Shown: in pieces, positions 7,937 through 16,611 of the stretch
Layout: each line of letters starts with the position of its first letter
Numbering within the stretch: the stretch's first letter is position 1
Source of the DNA: Paenimyroides baculatum
Lineage (GTDB): Bacteria > Bacteroidota > Bacteroidia > Flavobacteriales > Flavobacteriaceae
Direction: 5' to 3'
Length of the DNA stretch: 64,000 nt
NCBI RefSeq assembly: GCF_008629655.1
Contig: NZ_VWSG01000002.1
Span: 186,001-250,000, forward strand
Program-made: the position numbers and the translations under genes
Notes under the pieces: generated by a model
The model's database searches: none
What the model was told of the DNA's origin: nothing
What the model saw: the letters and a program-made list of their open reading frames with translations, nothing else

Positions 7937-10019
7937 ATATCTCCTCCATTAACTTTTTTAAGGCATCGTGTTCGTCTTGTGGTAAGTATGGAATTAGCTT
8001 TTTAAAGTGGTCTTTAAATTCTTTCTTTTCAGACAATCGAACAATAGCATCACGACCAAATTTTTGAAAACGACTGTTATGATGCACTAAAGCATTTACC
8101 AAGTGTGGCAGCGTGTTACTGTCGTACTTATTTAAATACCACAACGCATTTATAGCATTTGTACGAATATTGCTGTTATATTTGTTATAGGCAAAATTTT
8201 CTAATTCAGAATACAAATGTGCTTTTTTGTCGTTTTTATAATTTTCGGTTGCTAATGCGAACATCAACCAGGTAATTCGTAAATTATAATCATTAAAACC
8301 TTTCCAAGTTGCCGTTTTGTCTAACAATTCTGCTCTGCCGGTTTCATTCTGTAACCATAAATTTTTCAAGACAATTTCGCGAGTTATATATGAATTATCG
8401 TTCAAAAACTTTTTATAATCTTCCATAAAATCTGTAGGAATCTCACTTACAACCTGAACCAAAGCCTGACGAACCTTTAAATCATTCGACTGTACAACGG
8501 TTTGATAAAACTCTTTTGCCTGATCGTAAGGAACATTGTGCAACTGAAAAACAATTTCGCGTTTGGTATCGGTAAACGTATTCGGATCTTTCAATAATTT
8601 AAGCAATTGATCCTTTTTAACTTCAAACCCTTTTTCCTGCAATGACAATACTTCAAAATACGATTTTACCAAAGGAGAATTTTCAATTAAAAACAAGGCA
8701 TCTTTCGTATTAAAACCCTTATTTTCTAACCAATTTTGTTTGTAATTACTCACGTTAAAATTAGGAACAACAGCAGTAACCTCATTTAAAAAATCTTGTG
8801 TCGAAGCATTTTTAAAGGCATATTTATTCAAATAATTCTTAACAACGGTATTAAAATTAGCTTCGCCAATCTGGCTTGACAAATAAAACAACATCCACGC
8901 ACCTTTTTGATAATAAGTTGTAGTTGTAGCCTTTTCACTGTAAACCGCCGTGTTTTTATTTTCTTTGGCATCTTTGGTAATCAATTCAGCCATTTCGTAT
9001 AATTTCCAATAAAAATCATCAACTCCGTAAACCTCACGTTCTGCCAACAAAGCATAATACGTTGCAAAACCTTCTTGCAGCCAATGATCTTTGTTTGATT
9101 TTGCCGTAACCAGATTTCCAAACCATTGGTGCGCCATTTCGTGTGCATTTACATTTACGTAATCACGATCGTTCACACCAATATTATCAACCACATAATC
9201 ACTGTTAAAAATGGTCGAAGTCGTATTTTCCATTCCGCCATACATAAAATCTTCTACCGGAATGTTTCGATAAATTTGCCACGGATACGAAAAACCGGTT
9301 TGAGTTTCCAGAAAATCGAACATTTTCTTTGTATGCTGATAGGTTGTAGTGTATTTTGTAGCATCAACCGGACGAATATAATTTTCAATGGTTATACCTG
9401 ATGCCGATTTTTCGGTCTTTTTTTCGAATTTACCAATCGCCATCATAATTAGGTAAGAACTCATTGGTTTACTCATTTTATAACTCCAAGTAGTCTGCTT
9501 GCCGCTAACGGTTTTACCGTCTAAAGTTCCATTGCTAATCACATCGTAACCCGTTTCAAACGAAATCTTGGTATTAAAAATCACTTTTTCATTATAATCA
9601 TCGAAACTTGGCAACCAATGACTGGTGTATTTCCCTTGACCTTGTGTCCAAATCTGCAAATCGGTTCCAGATCCTACATAATAAAGTGCCTGTTTTGGAT
9701 TGGTTTTATAACTGATTGTAACGGTATTTTCGCCTTCTTTAAAACCTTGCGTAAAGGCGATCTGTTTTTTATCGTAATGATATTTAGGTGTTTGTCCGTT
9801 CAACTTCACTCCTTGAATCATCATATTTTTAGCATCGATCTTAATAGAATCGGTTGCTTCATTCACAGTAAACTGATAAGTAACATCGCCAACGACCATG
9901 TGTTCGGCAATATCAAATTTAATAGAAGCATTTGCAGTAGTAAAGTCGACTTTTGGTTTTGTTTGCGACCAAATATTTAAAGATATTAGTAAACTTATTG
10001 CAAGTATTGTTTGTTTCAT
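7935..10019 (-). CDS. M1 family metallopeptidase (aminopeptidase N-like), exported
   Basis: A zinc aminopeptidase of 694 residues. An N-terminal signal peptide (first ~19 residues, ending IWSQ) points to export to the periplasm or beyond. The M1 substrate motif GGMENT lies near residue 261, the zinc site is HEMAHQWF with His293, Glu294 and His297, and the third ligand is Glu316 in WLQEGFATYY. The C-terminal ~200 residues are helical and HEAT-like, as in M1 enzymes. Such enzymes trim N-terminal residues of peptides; here a nutritional role in protein use is inferred. It is convergent with uvrA and divergent from the DEAD-box helicase gene. Confidence 0.95.
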   Translation of the reverse strand: MKQTILAISLLISLNIWSQTKPKVDFTTANASIKFDIAEHMVVGDVTYQFTVNEATDSIKIDAKNMMIQGVKLNGQTPKYHYDKKQIAFTQGFKEGENTVTISYKTNPKQALYYVGSGTDLQIWTQGQGKYTSHWLPSFDDYNEKVIFNTKISFETGYDVISNGTLDGKTVSGKQTTWSYKMSKPMSSYLIMMAIGKFEKKTEKSASGITIENYIRPVDATKYTTTYQHTKKMFDFLETQTGFSYPWQIYRNIPVEDFMYGGMENTTSTIFNSDYVVDNIGVNDRDYVNVNAHEMAHQWFGNLVTAKSNKDHWLQEGFATYYALLAEREVYGVDDFYWKLYEMAELITKDAKENKNTAVYSEKATTTTYYQKGAWMLFYLSSQIGEANFNTVVKNYLNKYAFKNASTQDFLNEVTAVVPNFNVSNYKQNWLENKGFNTKDALFLIENSPLVKSYFEVLSLQEKGFEVKKDQLLKLLKDPNTFTDTKREIVFQLHNVPYDQAKEFYQTVVQSNDLKVRQALVQVVSEIPTDFMEDYKKFLNDNSYITREIVLKNLWLQNETGRAELLDKTATWKGFNDYNLRITWLMFALATENYKNDKKAHLYSELENFAYNKYNSNIRTNAINALWYLNKYDSNTLPHLVNALVHHNSRFQKFGRDAIVRLSEKKEFKDHFKKLIPYLPQDEHDALKKLMEEI

Positions 10020-10075
10020 AAACCGAAATTTTACGGAAGATATTAGAAATTCTTAAAAGTACGAAATTAAAAACG

Positions 10076-10083
10076 TAATTTTG
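10076..10083 (+). promoter_or_regulatory. TAnnTTTG promoter element of the DEAD-box helicase
   Basis: TAATTTTG lies 14 bp before the helicase ATG and fits the Bacteroidota -7 box. Confidence 0.45.
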
Positions 10084-10097
10084 CTTAAAATTTTGAT

Positions 10098-11378
10098 ATG
10101 AATTTTACCGAATTTGCACTAAACAACAATATTGCCGAAGCTATTAACGATCTAGGTTACACCACTGCCACACCTATTCAGGAAAAAGCAATTCCGTCTT
10201 TAATCGATGGAAAAGATTTGGTGGGTTGTGCGCAAACCGGAACCGGAAAAACGGCTGCATTTGCCATTCCAATCATAAATCATATTCACAAAATTGTAGG
10301 ATCGGGAAAAAAACGCAAGCAGATCCGAACTATTATCCTTTCTCCTACCCGAGAATTAGCCATACAGATTGCCGAAAACTTTGAAGCTTTAAGCAAATAC
10401 ACACAGATTAAAACGTATGTTATTTATGGTGGTGTAAATATGGAGCCACAAATTAAAGCGCTTAAATATGGTATTGACGTTTTGGTTGCAACACCCGGAA
10501 GATTTTTAGATTTATACAAGCAAAACTTTATTAAAACCGATGCTTTGCATCAGTTAGTGATCGATGAAGCCGATTTAATGCTGGATATGGGTTTTATTAA
10601 CGATGTTCGAAAAATTATAAAACTAACACCGCCAAACAGACAAACGTTGATGTTTTCTGCTACCATGCCAATGGGTGTTCGTGAATTAGCTGACGAATTT
10701 TTAAGCAATGCCGTGTATGTTTCGGTTGATCCCGATTCTAGTACGGGTGCAAATATTACGCAGAAAACGTATCTGGTTGAAAAAGAAGACAAAAAGAAAC
10801 TTTTAAAACACGTTCTTGAAACTCAAAACCTGAAAAATGTTCTGCTTTTTACTCGAACAAAGCAAGGAGCCGATAATGTAGTTGATTTTTTGCAGAAGGA
10901 AGGTTACAAAGCCGATGCCATTCACGGAGATAAATCGCAAGCAGCCCGATTACAGATTTTAGAAGATTTTAAAAACAAACAGATTGATATTTTAGTCGCC
11001 ACAGATGTAGCTTCGCGCGGGATTGACATTCAGCAGCTGCCCTTTGTGATTAACTACGATATTCCGAATATTCCTGAAATTTATATTCACAGAATTGGTA
11101 GAACTGGTCGTGCCGGCGAAGAAGGTTTGGCACTTTCGTTTGTTGGTCGCGATGAAAAAACTTATTGGCACGATATTGAAAAGCTGATTCGTTTGCAGGT
11201 TAAAGTTGTAAAAGACAATCCTTTTCCGTGGCGTGAACCAAACCCGAATGCTAAAAAAGATTTAAGAAATAAAAATAAATCTGCAGCAACAGGTAATTCC
11301 AACAAAAAGAATTCAACACAAAATTCGGCATCACGAAAATCCGATGCTTCTAAAAAGAATAAAAAGAGATGGTATTAA
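10098..11378 (+). CDS. DEAD-box ATP-dependent RNA helicase (RhlE-like)
   Basis: A 426-residue RNA helicase with all core motifs in order: Q motif (ATPIQEKAIP), AQTGTGKT, PTRELA, DEAD, SAT, and HRIGRTGR. The tail after about residue 380 is lysine-, asparagine- and serine-rich low complexity, typical of RNA-binding extensions in RhlE/CshA-like proteins. Such enzymes unwind short RNA duplexes in ribosome assembly or RNA decay; which applies here cannot be read from sequence. It ends in a bidirectional terminator formed over its stop codon. Confidence 0.95.
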   Translation: MNFTEFALNNNIAEAINDLGYTTATPIQEKAIPSLIDGKDLVGCAQTGTGKTAAFAIPIINHIHKIVGSGKKRKQIRTIILSPTRELAIQIAENFEALSKYTQIKTYVIYGGVNMEPQIKALKYGIDVLVATPGRFLDLYKQNFIKTDALHQLVIDEADLMLDMGFINDVRKIIKLTPPNRQTLMFSATMPMGVRELADEFLSNAVYVSVDPDSSTGANITQKTYLVEKEDKKKLLKHVLETQNLKNVLLFTRTKQGADNVVDFLQKEGYKADAIHGDKSQAARLQILEDFKNKQIDILVATDVASRGIDIQQLPFVINYDIPNIPEIYIHRIGRTGRAGEEGLALSFVGRDEKTYWHDIEKLIRLQVKVVKDNPFPWREPNPNAKKDLRNKNKSAATGNSNKKNSTQNSASRKSDASKKNKKRWY

Positions 11379-11389
11379 CCATCTCTTTT
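11362..11389. terminator. Bidirectional terminator
   Basis: Arms AAAAGAGATGGT and ACCATCTCTTTT surround the helicase stop codon and abut the stop of the small minus-strand gene. Confidence 0.87.
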
Positions 11390-11390
11390 G

Positions 11391-11600
11391 CTATATTTCA
11401 GTTTCTCTTCTACTTTTAAATTCATCACTGTAAGGCACAAAAACTTCCGGAAAATCAACTCCGATTTTCTTGTACAACCAACCACCGGCAACCCGAGTTA
11501 CCCTATAATAAATAATCTGTTTCAAGCGGTTTTCGTATTCAGGTATCATGGTTTTCACCACCGTACTTTCATGCAAATCTAATTCATAAACTGTTTTCAT
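11391..11600 (-). CDS. Conserved-looking small protein of unknown function
   Basis: A 69-residue protein starting MKTVYELDLHEST and containing the basic/aromatic stretch IYYRVTRVAGGWLYKK. A GTG five codons upstream (11615) is possible, but the ATG at 11600 is preferred. No signal peptide or membrane segment is seen. I do not recognise a named domain. Support for it being real is the balanced composition and its own shared terminator. Confidence 0.68.
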   Translation of the reverse strand: MKTVYELDLHESTVVKTMIPEYENRLKQIIYYRVTRVAGGWLYKKIGVDFPEVFVPYSDEFKSRRETEI

Positions 11601-11669
11601 AACTAATTTTATCACATTGTAACCAAAGATAAAAATATTAGGAATATCTTTACAAAAAATATCAGAATT

Positions 11670-12254
11670 ATGGAAAATAACAGCGTGCCTATTAACGATT
11701 TTGTGTTACAACTTAAAGAAAATTATACACCCGATATTATTGAAGATGATGTAATTGGCTTTTATAATGATGCTTTTGTATTGTTACAGCATTTTTATAA
11801 TTTAAAGGATTTTGATGCTGAAACCGAATCTTTTTATGCTGAATTTATCAACCATATTATTGCAAATGAGAGTATTTTAAAGGAATATTCAAACTTTGAT
11901 TTTGGTTCGATTAAAACATTAAATAGTTTACAAAAAAGCACTGATTTTAAATCACTTGCACCCATTTACACTCCATATATTTTTACAGAAACAGAACAAA
12001 CTATCGATCAGATTTTTGAAGAATTGAAAATTGTAAAAGAATTCAAAAAAGAACTGAAAGAAGAAATCAGTTATTTGTTAGATGAGTACCAGTTTCACAT
12101 AGATCATTTAAAAGAAAACATACAGTACAATTTTTACACGTATGAAGAATTAGATGGTATTGAACCTTTTAATTTAGATGAAAAAGCCGATGAATTAAAA
12201 AGCGAGAAGCTAAAATTTGTTCAAAGCTGGAATGATAAATTAACGAAGAAATAG
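11670..12254 (+). CDS. Hypothetical protein, acidic and helical
   Basis: A 194-residue acidic protein of unknown function, rich in Glu, Asp, Phe and Lys, with a predicted helical C-terminal half (EELKIVKEFKKELKEEISYL). There is no signal sequence or membrane segment, so it is probably cytoplasmic. A small membrane protein gene begins 7 bp after its stop, and the two are probably co-transcribed. I recognise no domain. Confidence 0.75.
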   Translation: MENNSVPINDFVLQLKENYTPDIIEDDVIGFYNDAFVLLQHFYNLKDFDAETESFYAEFINHIIANESILKEYSNFDFGSIKTLNSLQKSTDFKSLAPIYTPYIFTETEQTIDQIFEELKIVKEFKKELKEEISYLLDEYQFHIDHLKENIQYNFYTYEELDGIEPFNLDEKADELKSEKLKFVQSWNDKLTKK

Positions 12255-12261
12255 AATAATT

Positions 12262-12669
12262 ATGAGAAAATACAGAAATATATTAGCAACCGTTGCCGGA
12301 TTTATTATTGGGTCTGTAGTAAACATGATACTTGTTGCTTTAAGCGGTAAAATAATACCTTTACCAGCCAGTGTAAATAATAACACAGCCGAAGGTTTGG
12401 CTGCAGGTATGCATTTAATGGAGCCTAAACATTTCATTTTTCCTTTTTTGGCTCATGCTTTAGGAACGTTGGTTGGAGCTTTTATTGCTACCAAACTATC
12501 TAATCCTAAATCAATTGTTGGACCAATGGTAATTGGTGTTTTGTTTTTAGCAGGTGGTATTGCTAATATTTTTATGATACCTAACGCACCAATGTGGTTT
12601 AACTGTCTTGATTTAATTTTGGCATATATTCCAATGGCATATTTAGGATATATTTTGGGAAGAAAATAG
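12262..12669 (+). CDS. Small integral membrane protein, unknown function
   Basis: A 135-residue protein with about four hydrophobic segments (near residues 8-27, 57-77, 84-105 and 112-132), short loops and a basic C-terminus (GRK). It follows the acidic hypothetical gene by 7 bp, which suggests one transcript. The shape resembles uncharacterised four-helix inner-membrane proteins common in Flavobacteria. No catalytic motif is visible. Confidence 0.8.
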   Translation: MRKYRNILATVAGFIIGSVVNMILVALSGKIIPLPASVNNNTAEGLAAGMHLMEPKHFIFPFLAHALGTLVGAFIATKLSNPKSIVGPMVIGVLFLAGGIANIFMIPNAPMWFNCLDLILAYIPMAYLGYILGRK

Positions 12670-12735
12670 AAGAAATTTCTCTTCAATATAAAATTTAGAA
12701 GAATTCATTCATATCATAAAAAACTAAACTTTATA

Positions 12736-12763
12736 ATAAAGCTCGGAAAAATCCGAGCTTTAT
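12736..12763 (-). terminator. Terminator of glutamine cyclotransferase gene
   Basis: Arms ATAAAGCTCGGA / TCCGAGCTTTAT with an AAAA loop end one base from the stop codon of the minus-strand gene. It may also stop read-through from the left. Confidence 0.82.
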
Positions 12764-13840
12764 TTACTTCTTAATTCTAATTTCGAACATTTTATCCCAG
12801 TTTTTGCCGGTTACAAAGAAAGTACCCGTTTTTTTATTATAGGCAATTCCGTTTAAAACATCTAAATCTGGGTGTGGTGTAACTTTACTTTTTAGATCAC
12901 TTAAATCGATTACCGCGTTTACAGTTCCATCAATCGGGCTAAAAACACCTATCGCATCTTGACCATAAAAGTTTGCGTAGATTTCTCCATTTACCCATTC
13001 TAATTCATTTACTGATGGAACAGTACCACGATTTGTTGAAACTACAGCATAATCAATCAAGGCAAAATCTGCGGGATTTACTTTATACACTCTGTCACTT
13101 CCATCGGTCATATACAAGTTAGTGCCATCATTCGTTAACCCCCAACCTTCAGTATTTTTAAAATAAGGCAACGTTTTTTCTTTTTGTAGCGATTCTAAAT
13201 TATATACGTAAGCTTCGTTATTTTTATACGTTAACTGATAAATTTTATTGTTTAGAACCGTTGTTCCTTCCGCAAAAATAGCATCGTCTAATTCATTAAT
13301 CTTTATAACTTCACCTGTTTTAACATTTACTTTACGAATACTTGATTTTCCTTTGGTACGTGTTCCTATTCCTTCACCGTTTCCGGTACTTTCAATCAGC
13401 AAATCACCATAAAATTCCAATCCCTGTGTGTAAGCTTTAATATCATGCGGATAGGTATTTACAATGGTATAAGAATATACCGCAGGCTGAACGTGAGACA
13501 ATACATCAAATTTTGTAGTGGTCTCAGTTGTTTTTCCTTTGATATAAGCAATTGCCTTAATATTTTGAATGCCGTGTTTTGCCTTTGATAAATTATAAGT
13601 AAGTACCGAATTGGTTTTAACCGAACCTATTTTTTTACCGTTAATGAAATATTGTACAGAATCAATTTCGTTGTCAGAATCGCTTTTTAACTGTAAAGAA
13701 ACATCTTCATTTAAGGCGTAAGTCTGTTTTAATTTACTTGAATCGATAGATAAAGAATTGTTTTCGATTTTTTTATCGTCTTTACATGCGATAAAAAGTA
13801 ATGATAAAGTAAAGACAGTTAAGTATTTATATTTTTTCAT
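12764..13840 (-). CDS. Glutaminyl-peptide cyclotransferase-type protein, lipoprotein
   Basis: A 358-residue lipoprotein with lipobox LFIAC followed by K-D-D-K, again like a surface-export tag. After an Ig-like N-terminal stretch (to about residue 110), the beta-propeller glutamine cyclotransferase domain begins with YTQGLEFYGD and runs through FAEGTTVLNNKIYQLT, NTEGWGLTNDG, VNELEWVNGEIYAN and DVLNGIAYN. The family converts N-terminal glutamine of peptides to pyroglutamate. Predicted location is the outer membrane, possibly facing out. It is transcribed alone, divergent from the SRP RNA. Confidence 0.9.
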   Translation of the reverse strand: MKKYKYLTVFTLSLLFIACKDDKKIENNSLSIDSSKLKQTYALNEDVSLQLKSDSDNEIDSVQYFINGKKIGSVKTNSVLTYNLSKAKHGIQNIKAIAYIKGKTTETTTKFDVLSHVQPAVYSYTIVNTYPHDIKAYTQGLEFYGDLLIESTGNGEGIGTRTKGKSSIRKVNVKTGEVIKINELDDAIFAEGTTVLNNKIYQLTYKNNEAYVYNLESLQKEKTLPYFKNTEGWGLTNDGTNLYMTDGSDRVYKVNPADFALIDYAVVSTNRGTVPSVNELEWVNGEIYANFYGQDAIGVFSPIDGTVNAVIDLSDLKSKVTPHPDLDVLNGIAYNKKTGTFFVTGKNWDKMFEIRIKK

Positions 13841-13895
13841 GGTTTATGTAATTAGTTGTACAATTATACAACCCTTTTTTTATTTGGCAAAAGGC

Positions 13896-13925
13896 TTGCT
13901 AAAATATAATTTGTTTGTATATTTG
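13896..13925 (+). promoter_or_regulatory. Promoter of SRP RNA
   Basis: TTG at 13896-13898 and TATATTTG at 13918-13925 are spaced 19 bp, matching the Bacteroidota -33 TTG and -7 TAnnTTTG arrangement. The -7 box ends 4 bp before the RNA's closing stem. Confidence 0.72.
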
Positions 13926-13929
13926 CAAC

Positions 13930-14023
13930 GGCAAGTCCTACACGACCAGCTCCTGCAGACTCCTCCAGGGTGGGAACACAGCAAAGGTATGTGGTTGTAG
14001 CGGTGCGATGTAGGTCGCTTGCC
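13930..14023 (+). ncRNA. ffs: Signal recognition particle RNA (bacterial small type, 4.5S)
   Basis: An approximately 94 nt RNA closed by GGCAAG (13930-13935) and CTTGCC (14018-14023). Inside are GTCCTACACGACC pairing with GCGATGTAGG, and the conserved apical SRP segment CCAGGGTGGGAACACAGCAA, the Ffh-binding loop region as found in Bacteroidota. A T6 run follows the closing stem. The RNA scaffolds Ffh for co-translational membrane targeting. The GC-rich block stands out sharply from its AT-rich surroundings. Confidence 0.9.
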
Positions 14024-14244
14024 TTTTTTAAAAACTTCATTTTAATTGATTTTTTTTTTAATATTATATATTTAATAAATTATCATATACAATTTAAAAT
14101 TCCATAATCCTTAATTTATTGAATTAGAATATTGAAAAAACTACAAAGTATTTTACAATATTATTTAAAAAACAAATCTTTTAATTAGATTCAACTTCAT
14201 TCAAGGTTGTCATTATTAGGTAAAATATATCTAATTATAAATGA

Positions 14245-14541
14245 TTAATTTTTTATATTTGATTTTATCATGCGAACTAAACTCATCCACATCTTTTGAT
14301 ATAGGAGAATATAAAAAAGTAGTAAAAATTAATTATAGAAGAAGAATAAGAGTGGAAAAAGAAAAATTCTATCATTAAACTCTTTCTCATTAAAAAGTAA
14401 ATTTACCGCAAAGAAAACAACAAAGCCTATCAAAGAATAAATTAAATAGTTTTTACTTTCTTTTTGTCCTACATGTTTAAACAAGCTAAAATTAATAGCA
14501 ATTAAAAAATTATATTTAAAATTTGTAACATGATGATTATA
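14245..14541 (-). pseudogene. Possible remnant of a membrane protein gene
   Basis: Within the ~520 bp gap between the SRP RNA and the tRNA terminator, the minus strand holds a 99-codon frame broken by a single TAA. The first part reads like two membrane segments (NFLIAINFSLFKHVG, then YLIYSLIGFVVFFAVNLLF) and the part after the stop begins FLLLFYILLYQKMW. No ATG begins it. It looks like the 5'-truncated tail of a small membrane protein gene, but it is short and AT-rich, so chance is not excluded. In the rest of the gap, 14024-14244, I see nothing. Confidence 0.3.
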
Positions 14542-14551
14542 TTATATAAAA

Positions 14552-14577
14552 AAAAGCAACTCAAATGAGTTGCTTTT
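14552..14577 (-). terminator. Terminator of the tRNA-Arg pair
   Basis: Arms AAAAGCAACTCA / TGAGTTGCTTTT, followed on the minus strand by a T run, lie one base past the second tRNA. Confidence 0.85.
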
Positions 14578-14578
14578 G

Positions 14579-14652
14579 TGACCTCGACTGGATTCAAACC
14601 AGTAACCTCTTGAGCCGTAATCAAGTGCGCTATTCAGTTGCGCCACGAGGCC
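14579..14652 (-). tRNA. tRNA-Arg (anticodon ACG)
   Basis: A 74 nt cloverleaf: acceptor GGCCTCG/CGAGGTC, D stem GCGC/GCGC, anticodon stem CTTGA/TCAAG with loop TTACGGC (anticodon ACG at 14618-14616), T stem ACTGG/CCAGT, discriminator A. CCA is not encoded. ACG would be read as ICG for CGN arginine codons. Confidence 0.96.
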
Positions 14653-14664
14653 GTTGTAATTTTG

Positions 14665-14738
14665 TGACGATGGCAGGATTCAAACCTGCAACCTCTTGAG
14701 CCGTAATCAAGTGCGCTATTCAGTTGCGCCACATCGCC
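14665..14738 (-). tRNA. tRNA-Arg (anticodon ACG), second copy
   Basis: A 74 nt cloverleaf with acceptor GGCGATG/CATCGTC and T stem GCAGG/CCTGC. The D arm, anticodon arm and variable loop are identical to the neighbouring copy; only the acceptor and T stems differ, with compensating changes. It lies upstream in the same minus-strand transcript, 12 bp away. Confidence 0.96.
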
Positions 14739-14933
14739 GTGTTAATTTTTATAACGGTGCAAATATAGTGGTTCTTTAATACACAAACAAAACATTTTTG
14801 TCCTTTTTTTGAATAAAAAACAAATGCGTTTTATAAGTTATTTGTTTTTAACGTCTTGTGATTATTAAAAATTAAGTTTGCCTTATTATAAAACTTAAAA
14901 TACCTTTGGTGTTTAATAATTTCAACAGAAAAA

Positions 14934-15416
14934 GTGTTTTCCTATCTTCAATTTTTAGTAAAATCTACCAATCAGCATGGGGTTCATTCGCCTTTTGTGT
15001 ACAATTACATTACTAAAGGTTTGTATCAACAGAAAAAAGATTTTTCTATTTTGCATAAAAGCAATCAATGGTTATTACAATCAATACAATATTTTAAACC
15101 AAACACTCTTTACCTTTCAGATAAATCGTTCCTGGATAATATCAAACAAACATCAACAGAAATAACTGTTGAATTACAAACTGCAGATTTAATTTTAGAT
15201 CGCTATACAGTAGAAAATCACACACGAATACTTCTAACAATAAACAGCATGAGCAATTCCCAACTTTTACTGATTGCGACATATAATTATCCGAAAGCCT
15301 TTATTAACGAATTAAGACAAAACCCAGATATTACATTGGTTGTTGATTTTTACTACGGCTGCCTAATATCAAAACGTATCGAACAGCCAAAACAAAACTT
15401 CTCTATACGCTACTAA
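14934..15416 (+). CDS. Shortened relative of Flavobacterial SAM-dependent methyltransferases
   Basis: A 160-residue protein with a GTG start. Its N-terminus FLVKSTNQHGVHSPFVYNY and C-terminus (VVDFYYGCLISKRIEQ, then QNFSIRY) match the two ends of a Flavobacterial class I methyltransferase family that, as I recall it, is about 220-240 residues. The middle is much shorter and I find no glycine-rich SAM-binding motif. It may be a non-catalytic derivative or a decaying gene kept in frame. Its stop overlaps the convergent DoxX gene by 4 bp. Confidence 0.65.
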   Translation: MFSYLQFLVKSTNQHGVHSPFVYNYITKGLYQQKKDFSILHKSNQWLLQSIQYFKPNTLYLSDKSFLDNIKQTSTEITVELQTADLILDRYTVENHTRILLTINSMSNSQLLLIATYNYPKAFINELRQNPDITLVVDFYYGCLISKRIEQPKQNFSIRY

Positions 15417-15829
15417 TAATAAGTTCGTTTGTTTATTCGTGCATCTATACTATTATCACCGGGACCAACAATAAACAGAAACACAAAACCAAGCAAATAT
15501 AAAAATCCCATTTCGGCTTCGCCAAAAATCTGCCATCCGTGTGTCCCTATCGCCAATAACATAGTTACGATTAATGGTATTAAAACAACGCGGGTGTATA
15601 ATCCAAATATTAGTAATATCGAACATAAAATTTCGGCAGTAATTGCTAAAATTAAAGATACTTGCGAACCTAAACCTAAAAAATCATAAAACTGCGTCTT
15701 TAACACTTCTAAATTAACAATTTTAGTCCATCCGTGGTTAGCTATCATCAATCCGCCTAAACATAAACGAAACAACAACAGCCCAAAACTTAAGGTTTTA
15801 GGTGATATTTTCGTGGTACTCAATTTCAT
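15413..15829 (-). CDS. DoxX family membrane protein
   Basis: A 138-residue inner-membrane protein with four hydrophobic helices. It begins with the DoxX-like LLLFRLCLGGLMIANHGWTK segment and continues with ITAEILCSILLIFGLYTR. DoxX proteins are small quinone-pathway or redox-linked membrane proteins whose exact role varies. It converges on the methyltransferase-like gene with a 4 bp overlap and has no obvious operon partners. Confidence 0.85.
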   Translation of the reverse strand: MKLSTTKISPKTLSFGLLLFRLCLGGLMIANHGWTKIVNLEVLKTQFYDFLGLGSQVSLILAITAEILCSILLIFGLYTRVVLIPLIVTMLLAIGTHGWQIFGEAEMGFLYLLGFVFLFIVGPGDNSIDARINKRTYY

Positions 15830-15927
15830 AATTTATCTTTTCTTTTTAATAACAATTACCAATTTAGCCAATTAATATTAAACGCACAACTTATTTTTTT
15901 AGTGTATATTTACGAAAACATTTTTTT

Positions 15928-16500
15928 ATGAAGGTTTACACAAAAACTGGCGATAAAGGCACTACCGCATTATTTGGCGGATCACGCGTTCCAAAATATC
16001 ATATTCGTATTGAAAGTTATGGAACGGTAGACGAGTTAAATTCGTACATTGGTTTAATCCGCGATCAAGAAATCAATACTATTTATAAAGATCAATTAAT
16101 TCGTATTCAAGACAGATTGTTCACTTTAGGCGCTATTTTGGCGACAGATCCTGAAAAAGCAATTCTAAAAAACGGTAAGGAACGATTGAATATTCCCAAA
16201 ATTACCGAAGAGGATGTTGCCTATTTGGAACAAGCTATCGATGAAATGGAAACCAACCTGCCGCAAATGACTCATTTTGTTTTGCCAGGTGGTCATACAA
16301 CCGTGTCATATTGTCATATCGCTCGATGTGTTTGTCGCAGAGCCGAGCGTTTATCTACCCATTTAAATGACATGGAACCTACCGATGAAATGGTTTTGAA
16401 GTATTTAAACCGACTTTCTGACTATTTGTTTGTGTTGGCACGAAAGTTGACTTTTGATTTGAACGCCCAAGAGGTAAAATGGATACCCGAAAAACAATAA
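15928..16500 (+). CDS. Cob(I)yrinic acid a,c-diamide adenosyltransferase (PduO type)
   Basis: This enzyme transfers the adenosyl group of ATP to cob(I)alamin to make adenosylcobalamin. The 190-residue protein has the PduO N-terminal signature KVYTKTGDKGTTALFGGSRV, then YGTVDELNSYIG, and the C-terminal helix signature ARCVCRRAERLSTHL ending in YLNRLSDYLFVLAR. It is cytoplasmic and forms trimers in characterised homologues. No other cobalamin genes are in the window, so it probably serves salvage of imported corrinoids. Confidence 0.95.
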   Translation: MKVYTKTGDKGTTALFGGSRVPKYHIRIESYGTVDELNSYIGLIRDQEINTIYKDQLIRIQDRLFTLGAILATDPEKAILKNGKERLNIPKITEEDVAYLEQAIDEMETNLPQMTHFVLPGGHTTVSYCHIARCVCRRAERLSTHLNDMEPTDEMVLKYLNRLSDYLFVLARKLTFDLNAQEVKWIPEKQ

Positions 16501-16577
16501 AAGGTTCTATTAATAAAAAACGTTCTTTATTTAAAAAGATTTAATGAAAAAAAAATTGCTTTTTTCATTTTAAAATT

Positions 16578-16585
16578 TATTTTTG
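16578..16585 (+). promoter_or_regulatory. TAnnTTTG promoter element of the DUF2795 gene
   Basis: TATTTTTG lies 26 bp before the ATG, a Bacteroidota -7 box match. Confidence 0.5.
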
Positions 16586-16611
16586 CACATAATTACTAAA
16601 AATATACAAAG

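Noticed and set aside
13758..14000. 80-codon plus-strand frame
   Set aside because: It runs antisense to the cyclotransferase signal peptide and then into the SRP RNA; both better explain the sequence.
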